DNA of 64,000 bases from Glebionis coronaria (GCA_025667525.1 CM046882.1:27865394-27929393); one strand, 5' to 3'; numbered from the stretch's first letter, positions 1 to 12,089 are shown. Notes: generated by a model from the sequence alone, not told the origin. Numbers and translations are program-made.

Positions 1-744
1 GGTTCTGTATTGAGATGGAATGGGACGTCTGAATACGGAATTTATAAATAAACTAGCTGTAAACTCTCTTGGTAATATTTATTTTCTTAAATATTTTATA
101 TATTTTGATAACAAGCCTGGTCGGGAATATTTAAGTAGGATGAGCTATGAAATCTTTATTCAAACGAATTGGGACGCCTTTTCCTTTGAATAAAGAAATC
201 ATAGGTCCCCGAACCATGAGGTTATAAATTTTTATTTACATGGATTAGGACGCTTCTCGATGTAAATAACAATTTATAAACAAGTAAGCTTAAGTGCATT
301 CGACGTGTCTCATTATTTATATTATTTTATTAATCCAGTTATGGAGTGTGTTCCTTCTGACTCACGGTTCGTCCGTATGATTTAATCATTCTTTTGTCCT
401 TTTACCGTTACCATCGTTGCGTTTTGGTGAACGATTTCTCAAACTTGAAATGACTCGTGAATTGTGGCACATATTTTTTCCGAATGAACATCGATCGACG
501 TGAGCTTAACCAACTAACTATAGTTAACCTTATATCGACTTTTCAGAGTTGACGACTTGCTAGATTATCCGCTTTTCATTGTCATTTAATTGTTCTATGA
601 ACTACTACCGTTTTTCAGATTGACTTGCCAAACCTTTCTGATAAATGCCAACTTTACCTGTTCCTTTCCGACATTCTTGACACTTCTCAACCCAGTAACA
701 ACGATCGAGTTTCGAGGACGAAACTCAAAATAACACGTGGATGA
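1..744 (+). mobile_element. 3' internal tail of an LTR retrotransposon (low confidence)
   Basis: No open frame of useful length is present. Just before the proposed LTR lies a short palindromic stretch, TTTCGAGGACGAAACTC near 709-725. A stretch of this kind often sits between the end of pol and the 3' LTR in plant Gypsy elements. The polypurine tract expected next to the LTR is weak. The assignment rests mainly on the LTR-like sequence that follows. Confidence 0.35.
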
Positions 745-3700
745 TGTAACACCTGAGAAATTTCCGTGGCTCGTTAAATGACTATTTTACCCCTTTGACT
801 TTTTATTTAGTCAACTATGTGGTAAATTGCTATTTATCCAAGAAGCGTTCCCTTATTTTTTGAAATAACGTGTGCTGGCGTGTATTTTGCTTGGACTGTG
901 CTCAGTCTGCATTGCTGTAAACACTGCGAGTGTGTCATCATTGGTTGCGTAATAATTTACGATCAATATTTAGATGTATCTGAAATTTAATCCCAATACG
1001 CATGCATAATGTGTGTAGGACTTATCTGTGTCGCATTGCGTGAGCTATCTGCATTTTAACGGATGTCAGCGTATCTGTGTATACATTAATACAGTGTGAA
1101 TAATTATGTTCATAATTATTGTGATAATTAATTTTATTAATTATTTTAGCGAATCATACTTATTGTTTATTTTCTATAAAAATAATTAGGATCGGCCTAA
1201 TTATTCGACATACAGTGGAAACCCAATAACCTAAATAAACACATTTACCTTAATTAATTCTTATATACTTCTGGTACCCGGTCACAATGTTTATCACACT
1301 AACCTGGTAATTTACTTAAAATGGGAAAAACTAATTATAGTTGAGCAATTTAACTCATTTTGGGTTAAACAAATGGGTGGAAATTCTATCCAAGGTCATG
1401 TAAACTATATGATGGTACCAAGCACATGCATGTATTTGGTTTGTTGCCTAGATTAGCCAAACAGTTTTCTACATCACCATCTTTTGCTTTGTTCACTACT
1501 ACATTTCTATTTCAACTATGGTTATCCTATTGCCACTTTTGTTTTCATTCCCTTCACCGAGACTCAAACACGAAACAGCTCATTTTGAATTTCAAAAACT
1601 TTAACCATCTTCCTAAGCCTAAGAGTAGTACCCGTCCTACATATCTTTTTTTATTGGGCGATCAGTTTGGTCCCCCTTCTCACCAAAACGCACCCATATG
1701 ACCCTAGTATATCCACCTCTTACCCTCACTTCCTTAAATAAACACATACAATTACAACATCACCTCTCCACCCTCACTGCTCTAGTTAATTATTATTCAT
1801 TTATCTCACCACTCAATTCCATTTCTAAAACCTTGAAACTCCATTTTCATCTCATACTCTAAACACACCGAATTACAAACTAACTAAAACACCAACATCC
1901 CGACGTGAGTTTTCTGTTCGAGATCTTATTGCTGTTGACGCGAACTACATGGCGACGAGTGTCACCTTGCGAGAAGAGTACCAGTGGTTACGAGGGTTCG
2001 TTCTATTCCGAAGTCGGTTTGAAGGACGTGGGTTTGCTCGAAGGTTTCTAGCTGCTGTTGTACGGGTTGTGTACGCGGGTGCTTTGTTTTTGAGGCGGGT
2101 TATGTTGCTCGTAGTGTCGGGATCGAAAAGCTTTAGGATACGGGTTGTTGTGCTTATCGTTAAGGTTACCTCGCATACTTTCTTGTCTCGTTTTACATGG
2201 TTTGTCATGCATATGTACATCGTCACCTTACCACCATTTTTGGAACTAAAACTTGCAAACCATATGATTTTTTAGCCTTCACGTCACTATGTACGCTTCA
2301 TTAAAACAAGTTTAAGCATATGGCAAAAAATGAGATTTTATGAGGTTTTATAAATGGGTTTCTAAAGTGTGTCTTCTGCTTAGTTGTACGTCGAGAGAAA
2401 ATACTATACGAAGTTTTGCGTTGTGAGATTTTGTGAGGTGAAACTCAAGAGTGTTTTCCAAAGGAAATGGATTTTCAAACTGGTTTACTTGCAACTGTTT
2501 TTGGGTTGGTCGTGGTCGATTACGATCTTTCATTTGAGCGAGTTGTCAAGAGATTTACTTGCAAGTTTGTGTGAGCGATTTTGTGGGGTCGAGCTTACTT
2601 CAAAAATGAGGTTTTAAAATGATTTCAAAAATGTTGGTTCCTGCTACTAATATGTACAGAGAAAGAGAGACGAGAGTAACTTGTTTGTGAGAGTGTAAGC
2701 AAGAGTCTTAACGAGAGGTTTGTTGTGAGCCTTGTTAAATATTTCCGAGCGAGAGTGATAGGAAAATGATTTTGTGAAGCATTGTTTCTGTGAGTTTAGG
2801 CGCGGGTTTAGTGGCAAGGGTTATATGAACTGTGAGAACGATTGGTTGAGTCAAAAGCTAGTTTTAAAAATGGTGTCGTTGAGTTCCTGCTTGTTTTAAC
2901 GAGAGAGATAATAAATATGTGTTGGAGGGAAAGTATTATACAATTTTAACAAGAGAGAGACAAGATCAGTAATTGAGACGAAAGTTGTTGTTTTATACCG
3001 AGAAAGAATATGGCATGAAATGAACTGATTTTGGTTTAATAATACAGTAGTCTAACAAATGTGTGTACCTTTTCCTTTTTTTTTTACATAAGGCATCACG
3101 TGGGAAATGGAGCTTTAGCCCATGTCTTATTTGTTTAGTTGTGGTGAGTTATAAAGTTATTTTGAGTAAATGAATCACTTCTTTTCTTTTCTTTTTGCGT
3201 CGAGTTTAAACAACGAGTGAGGTGAAGTCGGGATTGAGAGAAATAGGTCGGTTCATCTAGCGAGTTGGGTGTTATATAAAATGGTTAAATTAAATGTAAT
3301 GTCAAAAGGCTGTCGAGTTCTTTTTAGAAAATTTGAAAGATATTTTAACTAAGTTAAAATATTAAATATAAATGTAACGCCGAAAGTCTATCGAAATTTT
3401 ACTAAGTCGAGACAATATTTTTACTTAGAAGTTAGGTCGAATATTACACCAACTAATATTTTGAGCACATATTATTTTCGTATATAACTTAAACTTGTGG
3501 TAAAGGGGTGACATATGCGTGCGACGTGAATGCATTTTCACATTATTAAATCGTAACCTAATTTAGCATTATATATTTAGGTTGCGTCTTACGTGTGGCA
3601 CTTATGTGATGTTCATATTCTTGCTGTGAAATCTTTGCATACTAAGGTGAGTTCATACCCCTTCTTTCTATTTTTGGAATCGCTTTATAAATGTTTTAGT

Positions 3701-4832
3701 CTCTTTTGGGGGAGATGCATGCTTGTCGATGTCAAATACGTGTTTATACGTTTGATGAGTGTTTGTGATACATACGTGGTTATACTTTGCAAGTATTGTT
3801 TTATGCTACACATTCTGATTATGTGAGTGAGTCATAACTTCTTTTGATTTGCCGTGTATGCTTAATGTAGTTGAGGTATGATAATGCTTGTAAAATCTTT
3901 TGTTGACGCAAAACTATCGCTTTCCTAGATTACTTCGTTTGGGTTATGCTTATAAAGATAATGCTTATTGTTTGCTTATGAATGCAATACATGTTCTTGA
4001 TCTATTCTCTGAAGTTATCTTTGTGATGATAATGCTATGTTGCTTGCTTATGGACGCAAAATGTGTTTTGTCTTGAATCACTTCGCGGAAGTTTTGTCAT
4101 GAGCTTATTGCTATCGTAACTAGGTACCCTATATGCTTGCCATTATTTAATGGATTCATATGCTGCTAGAATTTGTATGCTTGCCATTAGTTAATGGATT
4201 CATATGCTGCTAAACTTTATATGCTTGCCATTATTAAATGGATTCATATACTTCTAAACTTTATATGTTTGCCCTCCTATAATGGGATTCATATGCTTTA
4301 AAACATTTTGTTTGTGGTCCAATTAATCTTGAATGTGATTCTTGGCTATGATCTTGGATTGATCTTGACTGTGAATCTTGCTATGATCTTTTATGATCTT
4401 GATATGTTTCTTATATGTGATCTTATTATGAATCGTGCATATGATGTTTATATGAACCTTGAATATGAAATGAATCATTTTGTGTTGGCTGTAATGCTTT
4501 TACTAAACGTTGATTTATGACTGAACTTTGTAGTAAGTGTTGCTTTTGTTGCGAAACTATGGATTTCTAAACGCTTTTACGATACTACCTTTGGTAGTGG
4601 GCTTTCAAAACTTTTGAAGTGTCATAAACTTTTAATAAAACTTATGAACTCACCAACTTTATGTTGACAGTTTTAAGCATGTATTCTCAGGTACTTAACT
4701 GTATGATTGTTTGGAGTCTGCGTGTGATATTTGGCATAGAGGTCGTTCTCTCGGATCAAGACTCGGATAATCATGACGTAACGGGCCCCAAAACTTGTGC
4801 GCTTCCGCTGGGCCTATTTTGGGGGTGTTACA
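745..4832 (+). mobile_element. Very long LTR (about 4.1 kb), probably Gypsy type
   Basis: The block begins TGTAACACCTGAG and ends GGGGGTGTTACA, giving a 9-bp terminal inverted repeat (TGTAACACC/GGTGTTACA) with the TG...CA ends of an LTR. No coding frame is convincing and several short ORFs are chance. The 5 bp on either side do not match (GATGA versus CACAA). That fits one LTR of a longer element whose body lies to the left rather than a solo LTR. The second LTR is outside the window, so the boundaries are inferred from termini only. Confidence 0.5.
4131..4306. repeat. 44-bp tandem repeat, four units, inside the LTR
   Basis: Four head-to-tail units begin at about 4131, 4175, 4219 and 4263. 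Each contains ATATGCTTGCCATTA followed by AATGGATTCATATGCT, with the fourth unit the most diverged. The period of 44 is constant. Confidence 0.85.
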
Positions 4833-5013
4833 CACAACACCCAACTTCCGTATCACTTAAATATGTGAGTTGGTATTTTGTTTTTGTTTTCTTTTTTGGG
4901 ACACGTATGTCTTTAGAATTATTATTACTTTCAAGTACATTAGTCGTATTTTAATTACTATTGGTTTGATCGACTTGCTGACAAAATAGATGCATAACAG
5001 CATAAGCTTATAA
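4833..5013 (+). repeat. Remnant of trihelix-unit flank
   Basis: Positions about 4936-4972 match the sequence just after the stop codon of the trihelix copies, most closely copy 2 at 25693-25730. The stretch at 4850-4875 resembles unit-tail sequence at 11850-11890 and 22310-22340. This is a chopped relic of another trihelix unit, cut on the left by the long LTR and on the right by a Helitron-family terminus. Confidence 0.55.
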
Positions 5014-5450
5014 CTAGCAGGGTACCCGCGCAATGCGGCGACGGGTACCCAGTAACTATTTTTTACGACGAACAAACGTATTATCAATGGAGAGATTATA
5101 TGTTTCTTGGTTTTGTATGTTTGTGGGTGAAAAATATATATGTCATTAGTTTTAGTGTTACTTAATAGGTTGTTATAACACTTAAAGTTGACTGAGATGT
5201 TACAAAATTGACTACACATTAAGACATTTTAATTTTCAGTTATAACTATTTGTTATATGTGTATGGTTTTGTAGCAAAATTAATGCATATCTTTCCTAAA
5301 GAAGAAATGTTTTAGGCTTAAACTTTTTAAAACTTTTAAAAATAAAAAGGTTTAAATACTTTATAAAGTATTAAGATTGATAGAATGATACTTTATAAAG
5401 TATTAAGGCTTAAACTTTTTTAATACTTTATAAAGTATTAAGGTTTAAAT
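5014..5450 (-). mobile_element. Helitron-family repeat, 3' terminus on the minus strand
   Basis: Read on the minus strand the left end is a GC-rich hairpin (GGGTACCCG ... CGGGTACCC, loop GC-rich) followed by TG and CTAG with a T as next base, the ending expected for a Helitron. The body (5280-5450) has related sequence at 39370-39480. It contains three ACTTTATAAAGT palindromes. The other end is not defined. A second copy of the terminus lies at 35945. Confidence 0.55.
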
Positions 5451-5906
5451 ACCTGATTTGCAGAACGAATTAAAAATGTTACAAAAAACATAATCATAGT
5501 TTACAACTAACCAATTCATACATATAGATTATTATCAATTCATAATAGAATATGACTGACATCTAATCTAATCGAAATCGAATTGTTGGGGTGGATGATA
5601 ATGGTTGACTAATATCGATTTTGAATGGATTTAAAGACATATTTAGCTTACAGAGGAAGCTAATGGATTGCATAATTTTTGGAATGCTTTCCTTATATTA
5701 ATAGTGATTGAAACTGATTGTGTGCATTTAAATCAAGAAGAGTATAGGAGAAGCTTTAAGAGATAAAACTGATTGTCAGATACAGCTATTTTCCACTATA
5801 GGTGGTTTCTTTTTTTGGAAATGTTGAGAATGTAATTAAGGCAGTGTTGAGAAAAGTTACTAATTATAGGAATGAAGAGTTCTTTGAAAAAAAAAAGATA
5901 CAACCT
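5451..5906. other. Intergenic, no gene recognised
   Basis: AT-rich DNA with short chance ORFs only. I see no coding frame, RNA gene or clear transposon ends. Confidence 0.5.
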
Positions 5907-6650
5907 TTATAAGTAGTAGATATAGTATAAGATTATCTAAACAATATGATACAAAACTTTAGCAATAGCATGTTTTTGCTATTAAAAGTGTCTATAATAA
6001 TAACGGGGCACTTGGTTAAGTTAAGGAGAATAAGAATGAGTAAAGGTAAAGGAATACAAAAGAATGCAATGAGCATTCCTTGATATTATCATTACCATTG
6101 TTGATGATTTGAACATCTTACGAGAAAACCACAAACATTATTAGCTAGGATTGTCTTAAGCTGTGACAATTGACGGTCTGGAGACTAAGATTTAAGTAGG
6201 AGGCATTTAAGCTGGACAAAAACACGCTTCTCTTATCCAAGTACATCACCTTTGATCAAAATACGTGTAAATATAAAGTTAATAAACTTGTTATTAAACT
6301 CGTTACATAACTCATATATAAATATTAGGCTCGTTTAGGCTCGCGAACGTAATTACTTTGTATGTACCACTTATTACCATTTTTAAAAAAAGTAGCAGAA
6401 ATTCACAATGGGCCCACCCATAAAAAGAAAGAAAAGAAAAGTCAAACTCCAAACATAACTAAACTAGTCACCCCCTCACTTCAGATATCCCCAAATTGAT
6501 TTCACAGAAAATTAGGGTTCAAAATCAATCCATCATTTCCCCTTTAATTAAACGGTTAGTCCATCTTTAATTCACATCAATTTTATTTAATTTATATAAT
6601 TCAATATATATATAATCTCCTAAATTTTTATAAAAAATTTATATAATTTA
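5907..6650 (+). promoter_or_regulatory. Upstream flank and 5' leader of trihelix copy 1
   Basis: The stretch 5935-6396 aligns with 57157-57624 but with many substitutions and small indels. From 6397 onward the two are identical. The region just before the ATG (6480-6650) has plant 5'-leader character (C/T-rich, then an AT-rich run up to the ATG), and a comparable leader occurs in diverged form before copy 2 (24515-24610). The core promoter and start site cannot be fixed by eye. Confidence 0.5.
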
Positions 6651-7652
6651 ATGGATTACAACAACAATAATTCATCATCAATAAGAACTAGACGCCCTAT
6701 TCGCAACAGCGATTACGATTACGATAACAACGACTACGAACAACCTCCTCCTATTAATCATCACCATACCCGTCATTATAACTACCTCCACCAGCAACAA
6801 CACGTTAATATCGATAACGATGATAGCGATAGCGATAACGATAACAATGACTATCATTACCCAAATCAATACTATAATAACAATGTGGTAGGCGAGTCGT
6901 CTAGCCGCCATCAAAAAAAGCGTAGGTTAGACAATTTAGGCGTAGGGAACTACGACGAGTGGAGTGAGAACGCCACTTTTGTGTTATTGGAAGTGTGGGG
7001 AGATAGGTTTATGCAGCTAGGGAGGAGGAGTTTAAGAGGGGAGGATTGGGTTGAGGTAGCGGAGAAGATATCTGAAATGTGTAAAATGGAGATTAACGAC
7101 GGGCAATGTAGGACTAGGTTTGAGACGTTGAAGCAGAAGTATAAGAAGGAGAAGGCGAAGACGGAGGGGATGGGGGGTGGTGGTTATTACGGGAAGTGGG
7201 GGTTTTTTAAGAAGATGGATATGTTGTTGTCTCCGAAAAGGCAGCATAATGGTTTGCCGTGTGGAGTTGATTCGGGTGAGTATGTGTTTATGAATACGAA
7301 AGTTTATTTGAATCAGTCGAATGCGTTGGATGAGATGAGGGATAGTCCGGGTGAGTCGGAGGTTGATGAGGATGACGAGGAGGATGAGGACGAGGATGAT
7401 GAAGAAGAGGAGGTTGATGAGGAAGGGTTTAAGCTCTTGGCGGAGTCGGTTCAGAATTTTGGCGAGATTTATGAGAAGATTGAGGGGAGGAAACGGCAGC
7501 AGATGTTGGAGCTGGAGAAGATGCGGATGGATTTTCAGAGGGAGTTGGAGCTGCAGAAGAAGGTGATTCTCGAACGGGCGCAGGCTGAGATTGCCAGAAT
7601 AAAGGAAGAGGATGACGAGGATGTTAATTCGGCTGAGAATTTGAGTGGATAA
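6651..7652 (+). CDS. Trihelix transcription factor, SIP1/ASIL type (copy 1)
   Basis: A 333-residue uninterrupted, intron-less frame. Residues 1-80 are low complexity (Asn, Asp, Tyr, His, Gln). A basic nuclear-localisation-like run RHQKKRR lies at 86-92. The single trihelix (GT-factor, Myb-like) DNA-binding domain spans about 101-170, with the spaced tryptophans W104, W116 and W133 and the third-helix motif QCRTRFETLKQKYKKEK. An acidic tract follows at about 237-258. A long predicted coiled coil at about 270-320 (LELEKMRMDFQRELELQKK) is the dimerisation region typical of this clade, whose members act in the nucleus as regulators, often repressors, of seed or developmental genes. The length fits the family. 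The start is the first ATG, after an in-frame AT-rich leader. Identical at the protein level to the copy at 57879. The exact target genes are unknown. Confidence 0.88.
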   Translation: MDYNNNNSSSIRTRRPIRNSDYDYDNNDYEQPPPINHHHTRHYNYLHQQQHVNIDNDDSDSDNDNNDYHYPNQYYNNNVVGESSSRHQKKRRLDNLGVGNYDEWSENATFVLLEVWGDRFMQLGRRSLRGEDWVEVAEKISEMCKMEINDGQCRTRFETLKQKYKKEKAKTEGMGGGGYYGKWGFFKKMDMLLSPKRQHNGLPCGVDSGEYVFMNTKVYLNQSNALDEMRDSPGESEVDEDDEEDEDEDDEEEEVDEEGFKLLAESVQNFGEIYEKIEGRKRQQMLELEKMRMDFQRELELQKKVILERAQAEIARIKEEDDEDVNSAENLSG

Positions 7653-9162
7653 GCAGCAGGTACATTTCTACAAAAGTACACTCATCGCTGTATTTTAATT
7701 ACTATTGGTTTAATCATTATAGCCTTATATGGGTACTACTTTGATTGTTCAGTTTCAGTTTGCGTTTTGAAAGTAATCATATGATATTGAATTATTATAG
7801 TCAGATAATCCGCTCTAATATAAACTGTTGCAGCAAATGCTAATTGTATATGTACGATTTTGCCATTTTCAGCTGTACCACTTACTAAATATCACTATGC
7901 ATAAGCTTATCTTTTATAATGAGTGTCGTTGCTAGCTGATATCAAGCTAATTATTCAAAATTTATCATGTGACCTTTAAGTAATTAGATAGTTATAACTG
8001 TTATTCTGTAGTAGCTTATCGCAACCATAGAAACTGAATTTTTTTGACCTGAAACAAAATAATGAAAGACTTTCCCCTAAAGAGCGATAAGCTAATTTGC
8101 AGATAGTCATATATGGATTGTAGATGCAATAAGCTCCTAAAGAGCACTATATTTGTCTACTGTATTTGAAAACTGCAACTTTTTCTACACATGCTAATTT
8201 GTCTTTCCCATGGCTATCCCATTTTACGTGGTTTTGTGTTAATGCCCTTAAAGTGTTGAGCTTTTTCTCACTTAACTTCTTTGAAATAGCAATGACATAA
8301 ACCATCAATGTTACCATTGAAGGTAAAAAAAAGTATTAACTTGAAGAAAAAAGGTGTAGTTATTGGGAGACTAGATTATTTCACTGTCTATCTGTTACTG
8401 ATGCTTATGTTTCTATTCACCCGTTTACCTAAAAAGCCTTGCTGATTTTTGGAACGTGAGATTGAGCAGTTGAGCGTTGCTGTATTCTCTGTATTATAGC
8501 TCAGATGTGTAAAAAGAAATTTTGACGTTCTGATAATCAGTTTCATACCAGCTGTAACATAACTGATTATATACAGCCGAAATAGTTCTACGTGTTCTAG
8601 TAATACTTAATTTGGTACCCTTTTGGTCATCTTAACTAACAATTCCAGAGCAAGTTTGCAATTAAGCACGTCCAAGCACTTTTTCCACTGTCAATTATTA
8701 CCATTTATTATCTGATTTTGATACTCAATATTGCCTGATCACTTTCAAAAGCACATCCAGACACCCTTCTTGTACGCCTTGATAACCTGATCGTAGTTGA
8801 ATCCTTATATGCCCTTAGTATTATAAGAATATTCCACATAGACCGTGTACTTTTTTCTACAAATCTTTGACTCTAATATTTTCGTAACAGTGGCAAAGGA
8901 TCCTTAAGAGTAGACGACCACTGAAGTGTGACAGGCTGCAGTGCAGCACTACATATCAAGTCTTCGTCGTTCATCCTTTATTCCCACCCTCTCAGCGTAT
9001 TATCTTGTTTGTATTATGATTCGAAGCTTTTAAGTATTGAAGTAAAGTTTAATAATGTAATCAGCATTATAACCGTGAAATATTTCTTCCCTTGGTTGTA
9101 TGCCTCGCTTGCTGTACTCCAGAGTCCGGTTTTCATGTTGAGCATGAACCCTGCAAATATTC
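7653..9162 (+). other. 3' transcribed region of trihelix copy 1, probable 3'-UTR intron
   Basis: Eight bases after the stop lies CAGCAG|GTACAT, a good splice donor kept in all three copies. A matching acceptor, TTTTCGTAACAG|TGGCAAAGG, lies at about 8890, also kept in copies 2 and 3. The unusually strong conservation of this about 1.2-kb stretch between diverged copies 1 and 2 is consistent with an intron inside the 3' untranslated region. There is no protein evidence. Splicing is inference. Confidence 0.45.
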
Positions 9163-9304
9163 TGATAGGCATGCCCCGGAATACCCGATCAGTGCACCAG
9201 ACGCGAACCCACCAGAATCAAGTCGAAATACAAGCCCAGTGGACTTGGGTCAGAATGGGCAAAAAAGGTTCTGCTTGGTTCAGCTGGATACCCTCAAGAC
9301 CTGA
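9163..9304 (+). repeat. Inverted repeat, left arm (unit 1)
   Basis: A 142-bp arm starting TGATAGGCATGCCCCGGAAT and ending CAAGACCTGA. It is the reverse complement, with few mismatches, of 10397-10538. The same pair occurs in units 2 and 3. If both arms are in one transcript they would fold into a long hairpin. Confidence 0.9.
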
Positions 9305-9384
9305 TCCGAATGTAAAATGAACTCTATGATACCAAAAAGACTACCACCCCACATTCTCCTACACTTTTGGAATTAAAACACTTA

Positions 9385-10300
9385 GGGCCCGTTTGGTTCG
9401 CAGAATGTTTTTGATGGAATTGGAATCTATTTCAGGAATTAGAATCTAAAGGAATGGAATGTTGAAAAATGGAATCCTTTATGATTTAGAATCCGATGGA
9501 ATTGGAATTTGAAAAGACTAGTTCGTGTTTGGTTGAAAGAAAATAAAATGAGAAACATTATATTTAAATATATTACTATAATTAAATTTTAAATAATATA
9601 ATATTAAATAAAAAATACTAATAAAATAATAAAAGTTAAAAAATTAAAAATTAAAAAATTAAGAATTAAAAAAATAAATAATAGTAATATTAAAAAATAA
9701 AAATAAAGATAAAAATAAAATAATAAAAATAATAAACATAAAAAATATTAAATTAACAAAAAAAAATTAAAAATAAATAATAACAATAAAGTTAAGAAAT
9801 AGTTATTAAAAATTATTTAATTAATATTAATGTTTTTGATTTTTTTTATTTCTGTTTTTTATCTATTTATTTTTGTTTTTAATATTTTATTATTTTTATT
9901 ACTTTTATTTTTAATATCTTTGTTATTATTATTTACTATTATTTTTATAATAATAATAATAATATATTATATATTTTTAATTATTATTATTTCTATTACT
10001 ACTATTTTTTTTCTTTTTTTTATTTTTTTTAATTTATTATTATCATAATTATTATTAAAAATAATATTAGTAAAAAAAATAATAACGTAAACATTCCTCC
10101 CCCCTTTGCCATGGAATGTTCAATTCCACATATATGGGATTTTGTAGGATTTTAATTCCATTCCGCTTGTTAACCAAACACATTAAGGAATGGAATTCAG
10201 ATTCCAAATATGTTGAATCTGTCAACCAAACACGTTATGGAATGGAATCAGATTCCAATTCAATCAGAATCCTTAGGATTCCATCGAACCAAACAGACCC
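9385..10300. mobile_element. PIF/Harbinger-type (Tourist-like) MITE, 916 bp
   Basis: Terminal inverted repeats GGGCCCGTTTGGTTCG and CGAACCAAACAGACCC, flanked by a 3-bp target duplication TTA (9382-9384 and 10301-10303). The subterminal parts repeat GGAATTGGAATC-like motifs in inverted order. The core (9540-10080) is almost pure A/T and largely self-complementary, so the element is a foldback. It has no transposase. Unit 2 at 27400 has the uninterrupted site, which confirms the insertion. The 72-residue T-rich ORF inside is chance. Confidence 0.9.
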
Positions 10301-10396
10301 TTAATGCTTGACTAAATCAAATAAACAAAAATAAATGAGAAATAAAATAGCTGTGAAATATAAAAACGTGGGGAAAAGCCAACACCATGCTTGCGG

Positions 10397-10538
10397 TCAG
10401 GTCTTGAGGGTATCTAGCTGAACCAAACTGAGCCATTTTTTCCCATTCTGACCCAAGTCCACTGGGCTTGTATTTTGACTTGATTCTGGTGGGTTCGCGT
10501 CTGGTGCACTGATCGGGTATTCCGGGGCATGCCTATCA
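10397..10538 (-). repeat. Inverted repeat, right arm (unit 1)
   Basis: Reverse complement of 9163-9304. Without the MITE the loop between the arms would be about 173 bp, close to the 182 bp seen in unit 2. Confidence 0.9.
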
Positions 10539-12089
10539 TATTCATACAGCATTATGTGCATCGATGATTAACTGAATCATAATCACATGATGATACCGTT
10601 ACACATTCTTCTGATTTTTTCGTTAAGTTATAGCGGAGAATGGTCACCCGTTAGGACGCTCTAAATAGTTTAAAATTAATAATGGAAAATTTTCAATGAA
10701 ATTTGATTTTGGTTGTTTTAACACAGTTTGATATGTTTGTCCTTCTTAATTCATTTGACCCCATTTTAGGTAATAGCTTCTTATGTGTAGTTATGGTATT
10801 TTTTGTTCGTGTCGACTGTTTCAAGAGGTCTAATTGTGGTTGAAACTCTTGGAAATTTCTTTCATCTCTAAACTAGTTTAAATTGGTATTGGTAGGTTAC
10901 GCTCTTCATCTGTTTACATGATAGTGCTTTTCCCTTTGTATTTTCAGAATTACAATCATCAATTTTCAAACACAGCTTTAACCACCAATTTTGGATAGAA
11001 AACAAAAGTTGGTTTTGATGTACTGAATGGTGCCCCAATACCAATTTAAACTAGTTGGTAGTTGTCACAATACTTGTACGAAGTGTCGTTGCTAAAGATG
11101 ACAATTCGACTTTGTTTACTTATTATTAGGTTATCTAACATTTTGAATAGGTCGTTAAGGTTGAAAACTTGATTAAAAAGGAAGTACCTTGAATGGTACC
11201 ACTCTGCAAAATTGCAGAAGCAAGAGCAAGATGATGGCAGCAGAGATACAGCCATATAAAGCCTTATAGCAGCAAAGCAAGTTAAGTCACACAGATAAGA
11301 GTGGTTTTCAGATAAGGCAGAGAGTACTTATGATAGTGGAAGAAAGATAGATTTTAGAGAGTGCGTCTCAAAATGCCTTTGCAAGAACTGTGTAAAATGT
11401 GGGTTGAAAATGGAAGAAAGATAGTCGTTATGTGCGTGATCCACTTCGTCCAGCCTAGCTTTATGCGTGACCATTTCCTTCGACAACAGCCAACCTAGGA
11501 GACTAGGAGTAAATGTCATCCAATATGGTTTTCAAATATACTTTAATACTTGTTTAAATTCGTGTCATTCTGTCGGCCCAACCAATTTTACCACCTTTAA
11601 CAACGGGCACTCACGGCTTGTTCACTTTTGACCTAGTTTTTTCTCAACTTGCAAGCCTTCTATCATTCAAAATATTCTATCATTCAAAACATTGGTAAAT
11701 ATGATCATAGCATGGTGTGGAGTAATAAACCCAATAGCATGGTGTGGTTTTATCACTTTTGTCCCACTTAGATAGTAAATCAAACTCTAGTGCAGTACGG
11801 AGTATTTAATTAAGAAGATAAGACATGAAAGTTGTAGACGAAGTGTCAGATCGTATATCACTTTAATGCGTGATTTGGTGATTTGTTTTTTTCACTCTAG
11901 GATAAAAAAAACAAGGATATTTTTACCTTTTCGTGCAATGAAATGGTTTAGGTTGTTTTAATCAATGCATTGAATAGAGTTTGACTTGTTTGCCTTGCTT
12001 AATCCATTTGACCATCCCTCCGTTTAAGCTAAAAGTTTATTATGTTTGCTCGGTCCAAGTCCAGGTCGGTCCTGTCCAATAAAGTATAA
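10539..12089 (+). repeat. Tail of trihelix unit 1
   Basis: Non-coding sequence. Parts recur elsewhere in the window in diverged form: 10790-11090 at 20620-20980 and 27940-28200, and 11520-11980 at 19570-20460 and partly at 22200-22360. Short ORFs here are not conserved in frame between copies. The block belongs to the duplicated locus, not to a recognisable separate gene. Confidence 0.7.

Noticed and set aside
1426..2617. Several 60-110 residue ORFs in the first 3 kb
   Set aside because: They lie inside the proposed LTR, overlap one another on both strands, and show no family motif.
7351..7566. Arg-rich ORF overlapping the trihelix gene (also at 25370 and 58579)
   Set aside because: It is the +1 shadow of the acidic and coiled-coil coding region.
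8928..9320. 130-residue ORF after the trihelix gene, repeated at 60156
   Set aside because: It overlaps the proposed 3'-UTR exon and an inverted-repeat arm. The related frame in unit 2 is shortened and differs at its end. No known domain.
9830..10048. Hydrophobic Phe/Leu/Ile-rich 72-residue ORF
   Set aside because: It lies in the AT-only core of the MITE and vanishes in copy 3 through a one-base T-run change.
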